From Xylophilus ampelinus (lineage in GTDB: Bacteria > Pseudomonadota > Gammaproteobacteria > Burkholderiales > Burkholderiaceae_C), in the NCBI RefSeq assembly GCF_003217575.1, contig NZ_QJTC01000026.1, positions 1 through 54,053 on the forward strand: DNA of 54,053 nucleotides, in the 5' to 3' direction. Below are positions 1-7,970 of this stretch, one piece after another. A program made the translations under genes and the position numbers. The notes beneath the pieces were generated by a model. That model did not search any database. It was not told the origin of the DNA and worked only from the letters and a program-made list of their open reading frames with translations. The first letter of the stretch is position 1. Every line of letters begins with the position of its first letter.

Positions 1-126
1 CCGATGCAGGAGCTGCGCTGGTTGCTGGAGGAGCTGCGGGTGAGCTTCTTCGCCCAGGAGCTGCGTACGCCGCAGCCGGTGAGCGTCAAGCGGCTGGACA
101 AAGCGTGGTCGCTACTGAATATTTAA
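1..126 (+). CDS. hrpA: HrpA-type ATP-dependent RNA helicase, C-terminal end only
   Basis: The window opens inside a reading frame that runs 41 codons to a TAA stop at 124-126. The residues include LLEELRVSFFAQELRTPQ followed by VSVKRLDKAW. This closely matches the end of HrpA-family DEAH-box helicases, where EE(L/Y)RVSLFAQELxT is a conserved C-terminal motif. Helicase core, start and promoter lie outside the window. HrpA acts on RNA and helps clear stalled ribosomes; that is family knowledge. The next gene converges on it. The identification rests on this short tail alone. Confidence 0.8.
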   Translation, partial: PMQELRWLLEELRVSFFAQELRTPQPVSVKRLDKAWSLLNI

Positions 127-141
127 CTCGGGTCATCAAGC

Positions 142-174
142 TCGCCCCCAGGCTGCGCGCACTGCGGGGGGCGA
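142..174. terminator. GC-rich hairpin between convergent genes
   Basis: TCGCCCCC at 142-149 pairs perfectly with GGGGGCGA at 167-174. It lies 15 bases past the hrpA stop and before the end of the leftward diguanylate cyclase gene. No T-run follows on either strand, so it is not a classical intrinsic terminator. A shared stop structure for the two convergent genes is only suggested by position. Confidence 0.25.
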
Positions 175-255
175 TACCAGCGGCCCGGCGGAGCCGGTTC
201 CGCGGTATCTCTGGGACTGCGGGGGCGGCGGTAGTGGGAGTGTTGGAGAGGCCGG

Positions 256-1281
256 CTAGAACAACTCGACGTCGTTGTTCGCCAGGTTCGACGATTCGAG
301 CTTGCCGCTGGCGACCAGGGTCTCGTAGTGCTGGACCTGATTGCGGCCGTTTTGCTTGCCGTAGTAGAGCGCCTGGTCGGAATGGCCCAGCACCTCGACC
401 GAGGAGCCGCCGGCGGTGCCGGTGAAGCCCACGGTCACGGTGACGCGGCCCACCTGCGGGAACACGTGCTGCTCGATGTTGGTCCGGAAACGGTTGAAGA
501 TGCGATGGGCGTCTTCGAGCGTGACCGAGCGCAGCAGCACCACGAACTCCTCGCCGCCGAAGCGGAAGATGCGGTCGTGGGTGCGGAACGAGGAGCGCAG
601 CAGGTTGGTGACCAGGATCAGCACCTCGTCGCCGTACAGGTGGCCGAAGCGGTCGTTGACCTGCTTGAAATGGTCGATGTCCACCACGCCCAGCCAGTGC
701 TGCTCGGGCTCGGCGGCGTTGGCGGGGATCTCGGTGCCGCGGGACTGCACCTCGATCTGCGAATAGCGCGAGAACTGCTCGTCGAACGTCTTGCGGTTGA
801 GCAGGCCGGTGAGCGCGTCGCGCTCGCTGTAGTCGAGCAGGCTCTGGTAGTTGCGGTACACCTCCGCGATGCCGTAGACCACGTCGAGCGCCTGCGGGTT
901 GTAGGGTACGTCGTTGCACAGTTCCAGCACCGACACCACCTTGTCCTGCAGCCGCACCGGCAACCAGAGCGTGTAGCGGTCTTCCTGCCGCCGCTCGGCG
1001 CTGTTGAGCCGGTGCTCGATCGCCTGGTCCAGTTCGGGAAAATCCGAAAACGGCTCCAGCTCGCCGAACGAAGGCGACCGGCGGTCGGTGGTGACCGGCT
1101 GGCCCGCGTCGAGCAACAGCACCGGCCGGATCAGCCGGCCCTCGGCTGTGTTCACCAGCTCCAGCTTGCGCACACGACGGATGTCGACCAGGTGCCGCAT
1201 CGCCGACACGACGGAAACCTCCAGGCGGTCCTGATCGCGGTGGCCTGTGATTTCTACGAGGTGCTGGAGAATCTGGGTCAT
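256..1281 (-). CDS. Diguanylate cyclase (GGDEF domain)
   Basis: A predicted cytosolic enzyme making cyclic di-GMP from two GTP. The C-terminal half is a full GGDEF domain with an intact GGEEF active site (about residues 242-246). RTHD sits five residues before it and fits the RxxD inhibitory site, so product inhibition is likely. The N-terminal ~160 residues contain no membrane segment and look like a GAF-type sensor. I chose ATG at 1281 (MTQILQHLVEITGHRD), which resembles the usual start of this family. An in-frame ATG at 1326 and a TTG at 1356 give longer forms, and none has a clear ribosome binding site. It is the last gene of a leftward cluster behind trmB. The signal it senses is unknown. 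Confidence 0.85.
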   Translation of the reverse strand: MTQILQHLVEITGHRDQDRLEVSVVSAMRHLVDIRRVRKLELVNTAEGRLIRPVLLLDAGQPVTTDRRSPSFGELEPFSDFPELDQAIEHRLNSAERRQEDRYTLWLPVRLQDKVVSVLELCNDVPYNPQALDVVYGIAEVYRNYQSLLDYSERDALTGLLNRKTFDEQFSRYSQIEVQSRGTEIPANAAEPEQHWLGVVDIDHFKQVNDRFGHLYGDEVLILVTNLLRSSFRTHDRIFRFGGEEFVVLLRSVTLEDAHRIFNRFRTNIEQHVFPQVGRVTVTVGFTGTAGGSSVEVLGHSDQALYYGKQNGRNQVQHYETLVASGKLESSNLANNDVELF

Positions 1282-1417
1282 CTTCTCGGGTGAAACCGGG
1301 AGGGCGAAATGGAGGAGTGGTGGCATTGTGCCCGCAACGGCGCACGGCCGGCGCAAAGTTCCGGGTCGAAAAGCGGAATCTGATCCGGGTTAAATGTACC
1401 GCGCGACAGGGGGCATT

Positions 1418-2248
1418 TCAGATTCGGGTGAAAACGATGTCCCAGACGCCGTGGCCCAGCCGGATACCCCGGTTCTCGAACTTGGTGAGCGGCCGGTAGG
1501 CGGGCCGCGGCGCGAAGCCGGTCGCGGTGCTGTTGCGCAGCAGCGGCTCGGCGCTCAGCACCTCCAGCATCTGCTGCGCATAGGGCTCCCAGTCGGTGGC
1601 GCAGTGCAGGTAGCCGCCGGTCGCGATACGGGCCGCGACACGGGCCACCCACGCCGGCTGCACCAAGCGGCGCTTGTTGTGGCGGGTCTTGTGCCACGGG
1701 TCGGGGAAGAACAGGTGCAGGCCGGCCAGCACGTCGGGCGCCAGCATCCGGTCGACCACCTCGACCGCGTCGTGCTGCACGATCCGGATGTTGGTCAGCC
1801 CGTGCTCGCCGATGCGTTTCAACAACGCGCCCACGCCGGGCTCGTGCACCTCGCAGCACAGGAAGTTCTTCTCGGGCATCAGCGCCGCGATGCGTGCGGT
1901 GGCCTCGCCCATGCCGAAGCCGATCTCCAGCACCGTGGGTACCGCACGGCCGAAGGCGGCGACCAGGTCCAGCGGCTCCGGGCGGTAGGGAAGGATGTAG
2001 GTGCTGCCGAGCGTCTCGAAGGCCTTGGCCTGGCCGCTGGTCGTGCGGCCGGCGCGGCGGACGAAGCTCTTGATCGGCTTGCGGTACGGCGCGGGCGCGG
2101 CGGCGTCGCCGGTGGGGGCGGATGCGGCTGCTGCGCCTGGCAGGGCGGCCGGTGCGGCCGGCGGCTTCGACGGGTCCTGCGCGGCGGTCGGAGGGGCGGC
2201 GGACGTCGCGTCGGCGGGCGGTCCGGATGCGGAAAGTGGTGTGTTCAC
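1418..2248 (-). CDS. trmB: tRNA (guanine-N7-)-methyltransferase
   Basis: TrmB methylates G46 in the variable loop of tRNAs using S-adenosylmethionine. The SAM-binding motif EIGFGMGE is at residues 108-115, and the family signature [15 protein letters not shown] at about 180-194. Length is 276 residues. The first ~55 are an Ala/Pro-rich low-complexity extension not needed by the family, so a later start cannot be excluded. The chosen start is GTG at 2248, whose GTGA overlaps the gluQ stop, implying translational coupling. Two tRNA-modifying enzymes in one leftward cluster support a common operon. Confidence 0.93.
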   Translation of the reverse strand: MNTPLSASGPPADATSAAPPTAAQDPSKPPAAPAALPGAAAASAPTGDAAAPAPYRKPIKSFVRRAGRTTSGQAKAFETLGSTYILPYRPEPLDLVAAFGRAVPTVLEIGFGMGEATARIAALMPEKNFLCCEVHEPGVGALLKRIGEHGLTNIRIVQHDAVEVVDRMLAPDVLAGLHLFFPDPWHKTRHNKRRLVQPAWVARVAARIATGGYLHCATDWEPYAQQMLEVLSAEPLLRNSTATGFAPRPAYRPLTKFENRGIRLGHGVWDIVFTRI

Positions 2249-3279
2249 CCGTCGATTTTAGGTGCGGCCCCGAACACGCCGGGCTGCATCCCCCAGCGCG
2301 CCCTCCAGGCCGGCACCCACCGCGCCAGCCGGTCGGCCACCGTGTCGCTCGGCGCCGCCGCAGGCAGGCCCAGCGCGGCCGCGGCGGCCGAGAGCGCCTC
2401 GGCCGGCCGGGCCGCGTCGAACGCCTCGGCGCCGTTGTGCTTCGACAGCTTGTCTCCGCTGGCGGCCAGCACCAGCGGGGTGTGCAGGTAGCGCGGTGCG
2501 GCCAGGCCGAGCGCGCGCTGCAGCAGCAACTGCCGGGGCGTGTTGTCGAGCAGGTCTGCGCCGCGCACGATGTCGGTGATGCCCTGCGCCGCGTCGTCGA
2601 CCACCACCGCGAGCTGGTAGGCGTAGAGGCCGTCGGCGCGCAGCAGGACGAAGTCGCCGACCGTGTCCTCGACCGCCTGGGACTGCGGGCCGTAGGCGCG
2701 GTCGGTCCAGCGCACCGGCGGCATTGCCAGGTGCGCGTACGGATTTGCTATTAATCTTATAGCGCGTGGTCGTCGATCCTCGCCGGCTACAGGCACTTTT
2801 CGTGTGGAAATATCGGTTCTGAACCGCCAGGCCCGTGCCGGTTTGCCGTGCAGGCCGGTACGGCAGCTGCCCGGGTAGGGAAGGGCCGCATGGCGCTGGC
2901 GCTGCACGCCGAACACCGCCTGGGCCTCTTCGATGTCGCGCCGGGAGCATCCGCACGGGTAGGCGGCGCCGCCGGCGACCAGTTGCGCCAGGGCCGTCGC
3001 GTACAGGTCGGTGCGGGCCGATTGCCGTAGCGGCGGCGCATCGGGCACCAATGCGCAGGCGGCCAGCTGCGACAGGATCGTCCGATCGGCGCCGGATATG
3101 CAGCGGTGCGCATCGACATCCTCGATCCGCACCAGCCACCGGCCGCCGTGGGCGCGGGCGTCGAGCCAGCTGGCCAGCGCCGCGACCAGCGAGCCCGCGT
3201 GCAGCGGACCGGTGGGCGAGGGCGCGAAGCGGCCGACATAGCCCGCCGCGCCGGCCCCGGTGTCCCCTTGCGGAATCAC
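2245..3279 (-). CDS. gluQ: Glutamyl-Q tRNA(Asp) synthetase, with an internal repeat insertion
   Basis: GluQ-RS attaches glutamate to queuosine at the wobble position of tRNA(Asp). The class I HIGH-type motif [12 protein letters not shown] is at residues 19-30, the zinc ligand pair in YPCGCSRRD follows, and the KMSKS-type motif is KLSKHNGA. The GTG start at 3279 forms a GTGA overlap with the upstream oxidoreductase stop. The product is 344 residues against roughly 290-310 usual. Much of the excess lies around residues 160-178, encoded by a 55-bp dispersed repeat (2747-2801) that keeps the frame open between the WRFR strand and the [11 protein letters not shown] region. Whether this enlarged enzyme is active is not clear from sequence; all catalytic motifs remain. 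Confidence 0.9.
   Translation of the reverse strand: MIPQGDTGAGAAGYVGRFAPSPTGPLHAGSLVAALASWLDARAHGGRWLVRIEDVDAHRCISGADRTILSQLAACALVPDAPPLRQSARTDLYATALAQLVAGGAAYPCGCSRRDIEEAQAVFGVQRQRHAALPYPGSCRTGLHGKPARAWRFRTDISTRKVPVAGEDRRPRAIRLIANPYAHLAMPPVRWTDRAYGPQSQAVEDTVGDFVLLRADGLYAYQLAVVVDDAAQGITDIVRGADLLDNTPRQLLLQRALGLAAPRYLHTPLVLAASGDKLSKHNGAEAFDAARPAEALSAAAAALGLPAAAPSDTVADRLARWVPAWRARWGMQPGVFGAAPKIDG
2747..2801. repeat. 55-bp dispersed repeat inside gluQ (copy 1)
   Basis: The copy starts with the 17-bp core GCTAT-TAATCTT-ATAGC (perfect 5-bp arms) and ends in CCGGCTACAGGCACTTTTC. The same 55-base layout recurs at 17210-17264 and, diverged, at 50956-51009. Here it is read through in gluQ. Confidence 0.75.
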
Positions 3280-4412
3280 GCCAGCGCGAGCCCCATCTCC
3301 AGGCCGGAGACGAAGGCGTCCTCCACCCGGTGGCCCAGGCACCAGTCGCCGCAGGCGCCCAGGCCGGCCTGCGCGTCCCACAGGTGGGAGCGTCCGAGCG
3401 GCTCGACCGTCTTGGCGTCGGTCCAGCGCAGCACTTCGGCGTGCGACGGCTCGGCGCGGATGCCGGTCACCTCCGAGAAGGCGCGCAGCAGCTTGGCGCG
3501 GACCCGGTCGGGCTCGTCGCCGAGGTGCTCGCGCGACCAGGCCTCGCTGGCCTGCACCGTCCAGCGCTCGACGCCGCCGCGGCCGGGCTTGGACGATTCG
3601 CGCGCCAGCCAGACGATGCGGTGGTGGGTGCTGCGCGCCGCGTTCCATTGCGGCCCGAGGGTGACGAAGCCGGGTTGCGAGGCCTGCGGAAACGCCAGCA
3701 TCAGGGTCCAGCACGGCGCGACCTCGCAGGCTTCGATGGCCGGCGCCAGGGCGTTGTCGCGGGCGCCGCGCAGCAGCACCGCCGCCTGTGCGGCCGGCAC
3801 CGCAAGCACGACGGTATCGAAGCCGGCGAAGACGCGGGCGGCGCCGTCGGCGGTCGAGGTCTTCAGTTGCCACCGGGCCGGGTCGAGCGCGTCGCGCACC
3901 AGGCCGTAGACGGAGGTGCCCGCGTGCAATCGGCCGGCCGCCGCCAGCGGCGCCGCCCAGTGACGCGGCAGGGCGTCCATGCCCGGCGAGGGCACCCAGT
4001 GGGCATCGCGCGGCGGCAGGCCGGCGGCGGCCACGCGGCCCTGCGTGTCCAGCACTCGGACGGTGTTGGCGCTCCAGCGACGGCACAACCCGGGCGCGGT
4101 ACGCTCCAGCGCCAAGGCGAAGCGCGGGTCGCGCACGGTGAAATACTGAGCGCCGCTGTCGAAGCCGCCGAAGGGCGAGGCCTCGGTCGCCATCCGGCCG
4201 CCGGGCTGCGCGCCGCGGTCGAACACCGTCACCGCATGGCCGGCCTGCGCCAGGGTGCGGGCACAGGCGATGCCCGCCAGGCCGGCACCGACCACGGCGA
4301 CCGTACGGCGGGGCGCGGTCGGGGTATCCGCCGACGCGGCGGCCGACCGGGCCGAGCGCGGCGCGGTGCGAGAGGTCGGGGTGCGGGCGGGTGGCGCGGG
4401 AAAGGGGGGCAT
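3276..4412 (-). CDS. FAD/NAD(P)-dependent amine-oxidase-like oxidoreductase
   Basis: A 378-residue flavoprotein of the renalase-like/amine oxidase superfamily. An N-terminal Rossmann dinucleotide motif GAGLAG (around residue 43) follows a ~35-residue Ala/Thr-rich leader, and PGGRMAT after it is the usual FAD-contacting GGR element. Near the C-terminus GDW plus [11 protein letters not shown] matches the conserved FAD-binding end of these proteins. ATG at 4412 is preferred over upstream in-frame starts because AGGAAA lies just before it. The stop overlaps the gluQ start (GTGA). Substrate unknown; there is no clear functional tie to the tRNA genes behind it. Confidence 0.75.
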   Translation of the reverse strand: MPPFPAPPARTPTSRTAPRSARSAAASADTPTAPRRTVAVVGAGLAGIACARTLAQAGHAVTVFDRGAQPGGRMATEASPFGGFDSGAQYFTVRDPRFALALERTAPGLCRRWSANTVRVLDTQGRVAAAGLPPRDAHWVPSPGMDALPRHWAAPLAAAGRLHAGTSVYGLVRDALDPARWQLKTSTADGAARVFAGFDTVVLAVPAAQAAVLLRGARDNALAPAIEACEVAPCWTLMLAFPQASQPGFVTLGPQWNAARSTHHRIVWLARESSKPGRGGVERWTVQASEAWSREHLGDEPDRVRAKLLRAFSEVTGIRAEPSHAEVLRWTDAKTVEPLGRSHLWDAQAGLGACGDWCLGHRVEDAFVSGLEMGLALA

Positions 4413-4807
4413 GGAGTTTCCTGGGAAAGGCCGCGGGGCGGGCGAGATCGTCTGCACGGTTGCCGCGCCATGATGCCAGCACGCCGGGGCCGGTTTTCTC
4501 GGGCCGACCCGGTCACGAGCACCCGGCGGCGAGGGCGTCGGGCGCATGCAGAGCGCCCGCGCCGCGGCTGCGAAACTGCCCGCTGCGGCGATATGCCGCG
4601 GCATCGCCGGCATGTCGGGGGTGAACACGTCGCGCGGGCCTGGCATTGCGGCGGGGATGCAGTCGATGTGAGAGGTGGAGTCCATCGCTCTGATCGGCCG
4701 CGGCGCACCGGCTACAGTCTGGTCGGACGGGCCGGCGTCCGGGGCTCTGCCGCCCACCGAAGGCCCCGTTCCTCCATTGACCTCCTGTTTTATCGAAAGC
4801 CCTTGCC
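4413..4807. other. Gene-free divergent spacer
   Basis: A 395-base GC-rich spacer between the leftward oxidoreductase and the rightward DoxX gene. It holds a perfect 12-bp palindrome ATGCCGCGGCAT at 4593-4604, a possible operator. Open frames here are antisense or extensions with no recognisable protein. No clear -35/-10 pair was found for either gene. Confidence 0.4.
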
Positions 4808-5239
4808 ATGACCCGAGCTGTCTCGACCACCATTTCCGGCGCGCAGAACGGCCTCGCCCTGGTGGGCCGCCTGATGCTGGCCTCCCTGTTCCTGCCCGCG
4901 GGCATCTCGAAGCTGATGGGTTTCTCGGGCACCGTGGGCTACATCGCCTCGAAGGGCCTGCCGGCCCCGAGCGCGGCGGCCGGGGTGGCGCTGCTGGTCG
5001 AGATACTGGGCGGCCTGGCGCTGATCGCCGGCTTCGGCACCCGCGTCGCGGCCATCGTGTTGGCGGTATTCACAGTGGTGGCCGCCGTGTTGTTCCATAA
5101 TTTCTGGGCGGTGCCGCAAGCGCAGCAAATGATGCAGCAGATGAACTTCAACAAGAATATCGCCATCGCCGGCGGCCTGCTGGTACTGGCCACCTTCGGT
5201 GCCGGCGCCTATAGCGTCGACGCCAAGCGCCGCGGCTGA
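4808..5239 (+). CDS. DoxX family membrane protein
   Basis: A 143-residue integral membrane protein of the DoxX/SURF4-like family with about four hydrophobic segments. The first, VGRLMLASLFLPAGISKL, carries the family's GRxxLaxxFlxaGixK pattern, and the later ones include GVALLVEILGGLALIAGFGT and the end GGLLVLATFGAGAYSVD. Members are often found with redox and stress genes; molecular role is poorly defined. A flavodoxin-like gene follows 78 bases downstream on the same strand, so the two may be co-transcribed. The start has no obvious Shine-Dalgarno sequence but fits the family N-terminus. Confidence 0.85.
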   Translation: MTRAVSTTISGAQNGLALVGRLMLASLFLPAGISKLMGFSGTVGYIASKGLPAPSAAAGVALLVEILGGLALIAGFGTRVAAIVLAVFTVVAAVLFHNFWAVPQAQQMMQQMNFNKNIAIAGGLLVLATFGAGAYSVDAKRRG

Positions 5240-5317
5240 TCCGGGCCTTGCCTTGCCGCCGATGCGTCCTTTCGGGGCGCACCGGTGTACTTCCTAGTGC
5301 TCTACTGCGAGATTCCC

Positions 5318-5872
5318 ATGACCCAGACCGTCGTCGTCTTCCATTCCGGCTACGGCCATACTCAGCGCCTGGCGCAATCGGTCGCCGACGGCGCGCAGGC
5401 CGAACTGATCGCGATCGATGCCGAAGGCAACCTGCCCGAAGGCGCCTGGGATACCCTGGCCGCGGCCGACGCGATCATCTTCGGCACGCCGACCTACATG
5501 GGCGGCCCGAGCTGGCAGTTCAAGAAGTTCGCCGATGCGTCTTCCAAGCCCTGGTTCGGCCGGGCCTGGCAGGACAAGGTCTTCGGCGGCTTCACCAACA
5601 GCGCCAGCCTCAACGGCGACAAGCAGGGGACGCTGCAGTATCTGGTGACGCTGGCCTCTCAGCACGGCGGCGTCTGGGTCAGCCTGGGCCTTCTGCCGAG
5701 CAACGCCAAGGCGGCCGACCGCAACGATCCGAACAACCTGGGCGGCTCGGTCGGCGCACTGGCCCAGAGCCCGTCGGACGCGAGCGCCGCCGAGATGCTG
5801 CCGGGCGACCTGGAAACCGGCCGCCTCTACGGTGCCCGCGTGGCCGCGATTGCCGGCCGCTTCACCGGCTGA
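5318..5872 (+). CDS. Flavodoxin-like / NADPH-dependent FMN reductase family protein
   Basis: A 184-residue cytosolic flavodoxin-fold protein. The N-terminal strand and phosphate loop VVVFHSGYGHTQRLA bind the FMN phosphate in this family. GTPTYMGGPSWQFKKFAD and GGFTNSASLNGDKQ correspond to the flavin-contacting loops of WrbA-like NAD(P)H:quinone oxidoreductases. I take ATG at 5318 as start; an in-frame upstream ATG at 5285 would add residues before the first beta strand. A hairpin with a T-run about 50 bases downstream likely ends the DoxX-flavodoxin transcript. Physiological substrate (quinone or iron complex) is inference. Confidence 0.85.
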   Translation: MTQTVVVFHSGYGHTQRLAQSVADGAQAELIAIDAEGNLPEGAWDTLAAADAIIFGTPTYMGGPSWQFKKFADASSKPWFGRAWQDKVFGGFTNSASLNGDKQGTLQYLVTLASQHGGVWVSLGLLPSNAKAADRNDPNNLGGSVGALAQSPSDASAAEMLPGDLETGRLYGARVAAIAGRFTG

Positions 5873-5921
5873 CGCTCGCACTCGGCCGGCGCACCTGCGC
5901 CGCATCCACGGCCACGGCCTC

Positions 5922-5958
5922 CCAGCAAGCCCGCCGCCCTGTGGGCCCGCTGGTTTTT
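5922..5958 (+). terminator. Rho-independent terminator after the flavodoxin-like gene
   Basis: CCAGC-AA-GCCC pairs with GGGC-CC-GCTGG across a 10-base loop, giving a 5+4 bp stem with a 2x2 internal loop, followed by TTTTT at 5954-5958. Position and T-run fit termination of the rightward transcript. Confidence 0.65.
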
Positions 5959-6054
5959 GTGCGGATTAAATAAAGCCGCACTCGAAATGTGCAATGAGGC
6001 CGCGCACCATCTCGCTGCGGGATCGAAAAAATAAAACCCTGAAAATCGTCCGGA

Positions 6055-6060
6055 TATAAT
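6055..6060 (+). promoter_or_regulatory. Candidate -10 box for secreted protein A
   Basis: A perfect TATAAT lies in the AT-rich leader 189 bases before the gene. No good -35 hexamer is visible at normal spacing. The equivalent place in copy B reads TACGAT, so the two genes may differ in expression. Confidence 0.3.
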
Positions 6061-6248
6061 GTGAATTTGTAACATTTATCAAAATGTAGAATTCTCGCTT
6101 GAAAAAATGTGACCAGCATATTCAAATGTGACCTCGTTGCACGAAGCGGCTGCTCTCAGCAGCATACTTCGTGTGATGGGGGTAGCTCATTGCGTATGTT
6201 TCGTACTGGGCTTACCGGTTTTCAACTTTTTATGGATGATGACTGAAA

Positions 6249-6572
6249 ATGCGCTATTCGAAAAACAGTGGAAAAATTTGTGCTAAGAGAAGTTTCAGTG
6301 CCCTGATCTTGGTAGTTGCTGCTACGTTGAATGGTGCGGCGTATGCCCGTAACATCGGTTCGGTCACTGTAGATGCCGATGTCACCGACAATCAATCTGC
6401 TCCACCCAAACAAATTGTCTTCAATCAGCACTGGTCGGCTGCATATACCAATTGCAAAAAAGCGTATAGTGCGACGGTGGCGGTGGATTTGGTCAAATAC
6501 TACCAGAATGGAAGCGTAGTCTCGGAGGGTGTTTATCCTATTGAAAGCCTCTGGAATTGCAGAGACCATTGA
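6249..6572 (+). CDS. Small secreted protein A (unrecognised family, two cysteines)
   Basis: A 107-residue protein I do not recognise. Residues 1-33 form a clear Sec signal peptide: basic KRSFSA, a hydrophobic core, then cleavage expected after GAAYA. The mature ~74 residues contain QHW, a single cysteine at 69 (in TNCKK) and another at 104 (in WNCRD), suggesting one disulfide in the periplasm or outside the cell. A paralogue of exactly the same length lies 1016 bases downstream. By hand count 56 of 107 positions match, 26 of 33 in the signal peptide but only 30 of 74 in the mature part. The gene and flanks are much richer in A+T than their neighbours, consistent with transfer. No function is assigned. 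Confidence 0.75.
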   Translation: MRYSKNSGKICAKRSFSALILVVAATLNGAAYARNIGSVTVDADVTDNQSAPPKQIVFNQHWSAAYTNCKKAYSATVAVDLVKYYQNGSVVSEGVYPIESLWNCRDH

Positions 6573-6913
6573 GGCCTGCTGTTGTATTTTGAGCGGCCGG
6601 TATTCATTATGCGATGCATAGGCTTTCGAAAAATAATTCCTCAACAATGCTTTTCAAGCGCCGGCTCGCCGGTCGATGCCAATCCTGGATAAGTGGTTCT
6701 GGGGTTTAATCGTCCTGGAGCACCCGGGCTCGGGAGCGAAACTGAAACCGGCGCGTGGCTTCCATGGCTGTTGCGTGGATCGCGGTCACGCTGCTGCACG
6801 CGGTGCAAGGCCTTCGGCGGCCGGTATTAAAGCGAAACGCGGGCGGTGACGGTTGCGCTGAAAGCGCTGCTGTCATCGCCCATGTCTCGAATTCGGCACG
6901 GTCGAGTTCCACG

Positions 6914-7050
6914 TCAAGCGTCCGCCCGGGCGTCGAACACGAAGCAGCCGCCGTGGTAGCGGCCGCGGTAGGTGCGGTGTCCTCGAAGTAGCGAAGGATG
7001 CCGCCTTCTTGCAGCGGATGCCGCCGGCGCAGAGGTGCAGAAGCTCGTCG
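6914..7050 (-). pseudogene. trhO: trhO-like rhodanese remnant, C-terminal part with deletion and frameshift
   Basis: Reading leftward, three pieces typical of TrhO/UPF0176 proteins (tRNA 5-hydroxyuridine synthesis) appear in order. CAGGIRC resembles the rhodanese active-site loop CTGGIRCEKA. LQEGGILRYFED resembles LEGGILKYFEE and overlaps the previous piece in another frame, as if a deletion joined two GGCGGCATCC segments. After a further frameshift, YRGRYHGGCFVFDARADA resembles the GGxxCFVFDxR block and runs into a stop at 6914. The pieces cannot make a functional protein. The central part of the same gene lies beyond secreted gene B. Confidence 0.7.
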
Positions 7051-7650
7051 TAAAAAAGCCTTCTAAAATCGCCCGGATACGATACGAATCGTCTATCAAA
7101 TTCTAGGATCGTTACTTGAAAAATGCGAGTTGCGTACTGTAATGTCTCGCTTGCATGAGGCGAATGGCTACTGACAGCGTGCTTCGTGTGCTGGAGGTAA
7201 CTCGGTATTTGCATTTCTTACCGAGCTTACTGGTTTTCAACCTTTTATGAGTGATGACTGCAATATGCGCTATTCAAACAACCACGGTAAAATTTTTGCC
7301 AAACGGAGTTTCAGTGCCCTTGTATTGATGATTGCTGCTACGTTGAGTGGTGCGGCTTATGCCAAGGTTATCGGCCAAGTTGTTGTAGTAGCCAATGTTT
7401 CCGAGGATGATTCACGCTCACCGCATGATGCGGTCTCGAATCAGCACTGGGGGAAGGCATACGACAATTGTAGACAAAGATATCCGGCGACTGTGTCGGT
7501 ATATATGACCAATTGGGAGCAGAAATCACAACAACCTGTCAATGGAGGCTTCCCTATCACGAGTTACTGGGATTGCAGAAACAGCTAATGCCTGCTTTGC
7601 GTTCTAAGCCGGCGTGATGCACCATGCGTGCGTGGGCTTTCCAAGAGTAG
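7047..7650 (+). repeat. Duplicated unit, copy B (inside the broken trhO)
   Basis: The second copy of the unit described for 6022-6652. It separates the central (7805-7930) and C-terminal (6914-7050) pieces of a trhO-like gene, so it was probably inserted there or replaced the segment between them. Left border is at about 7047, directly next to the trhO piece. Confidence 0.65.
7265..7588 (+). CDS. Small secreted protein B (paralogue of A)
   Basis: A 107-residue paralogue of protein A with the same plan: signal peptide to residue 33 (GAAYA), then a mature domain keeping QHW, cysteine 69 (DNCRQ), the ATV triplet, PI and cysteine 104 (WDCRN). The start MRYSNN at 7265 matches protein A; an in-frame ATG at 7247 (MSDDCN) is possible, but copy A has a stop and a one-base difference there. 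The central 80s region differs almost completely from A while the signal peptide is largely kept. No family is recognised. Absence of internal stops in both copies argues that both are, or recently were, expressed. Confidence 0.72.
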   Translation: MRYSNNHGKIFAKRSFSALVLMIAATLSGAAYAKVIGQVVVVANVSEDDSRSPHDAVSNQHWGKAYDNCRQRYPATVSVYMTNWEQKSQQPVNGGFPITSYWDCRNS

Positions 7651-7804
7651 TGCAAAGCCTCGGCACCCCTGCATCCTATGAAACGCCCAGGGATTCGCGC
7701 AGAAAATCCCTGGCGGTGACGGTTACGCCGAACGGTGCCTGTTATCGGTCGTGCCGTGCGCTCGGCAGGGCGGAGTGCCGCGTTGAGCGTTCGCCGGGTA
7801 TCGA

Positions 7805-7930
7805 CTCGAAGGCGTTGCGGGCGTCGAGCGTGACCACCGGCCGCCCCTTGTCGGCGTGGCCCGGGCCCAGCCAGCGCCGCAGGGTGGCGGCATCGACCGT
7901 CTCCCGCGGAGGCACCGGCCGATCGCCCGA
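7805..7930 (-). pseudogene. trhO: trhO-like rhodanese remnant, central part
   Basis: Reading leftward, [20 protein letters not shown] continues into [19 protein letters not shown], the characteristic entry into the rhodanese domain of TrhO/UPF0176 proteins (usually PVVxLDTRNxxE). Similarity stops after NAFE; the frame then runs ~24 unrelated codons to a stop. The N-terminal half of the protein is absent, with dnaE beginning 40 bases away, and the remainder lies beyond unit B. This is a fragment, not a gene. Confidence 0.72.
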
Positions 7931-7958
7931 GGCGCTCCGGCGCGGCGGATCGGCTTTC

Positions 7959-7964
7959 TACAAT
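7959..7964 (+). promoter_or_regulatory. Candidate -10 box of dnaE
   Basis: TACAAT ends 6 bases before the dnaE ATG, followed by GGGGGC. If used, transcription would begin at or just inside the start codon. A poly-G tract is the only ribosome-binding candidate. Confidence 0.35.
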
Positions 7965-7970
7965 GGGGGC

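Larger units (their letters stand above)
6022..6652 (+). repeat. Duplicated unit, copy A (gene plus flanks)
   Basis: About 630 bases align with 7047-7650: an AT-rich leader, a 107-codon gene, and about 80 bases of 3' flank. Shared blocks include AAAATCG(T/C)CCGGATA upstream, TTACYGGTTTTCAAC just before the gene, and GCCTGCT after it. Alignment was done by eye, so borders are approximate. Confidence 0.7.
7589..7970. other. Gene-free stretch before dnaE
   Basis: Holds the 3' flank of unit B (to about 7650), about 150 bases with no recognisable content, the central trhO-like fragment on the minus strand (7805-7930), and the dnaE promoter region. Confidence 0.5.

Noticed and set aside
2245-4482. 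One continuous minus-strand frame that could be read as a fusion of an oxidoreductase-region peptide and GluQ
   Set aside because: The upstream part is the wrong frame of the FAD oxidoreductase; the GTG at 3279 with its GTGA overlap explains gluQ without a fusion.
5285-5317. An upstream start for the flavodoxin-like protein
   Set aside because: It would place 11 residues before the first beta strand that opens flavodoxin folds; ATG 5318 is the better start.
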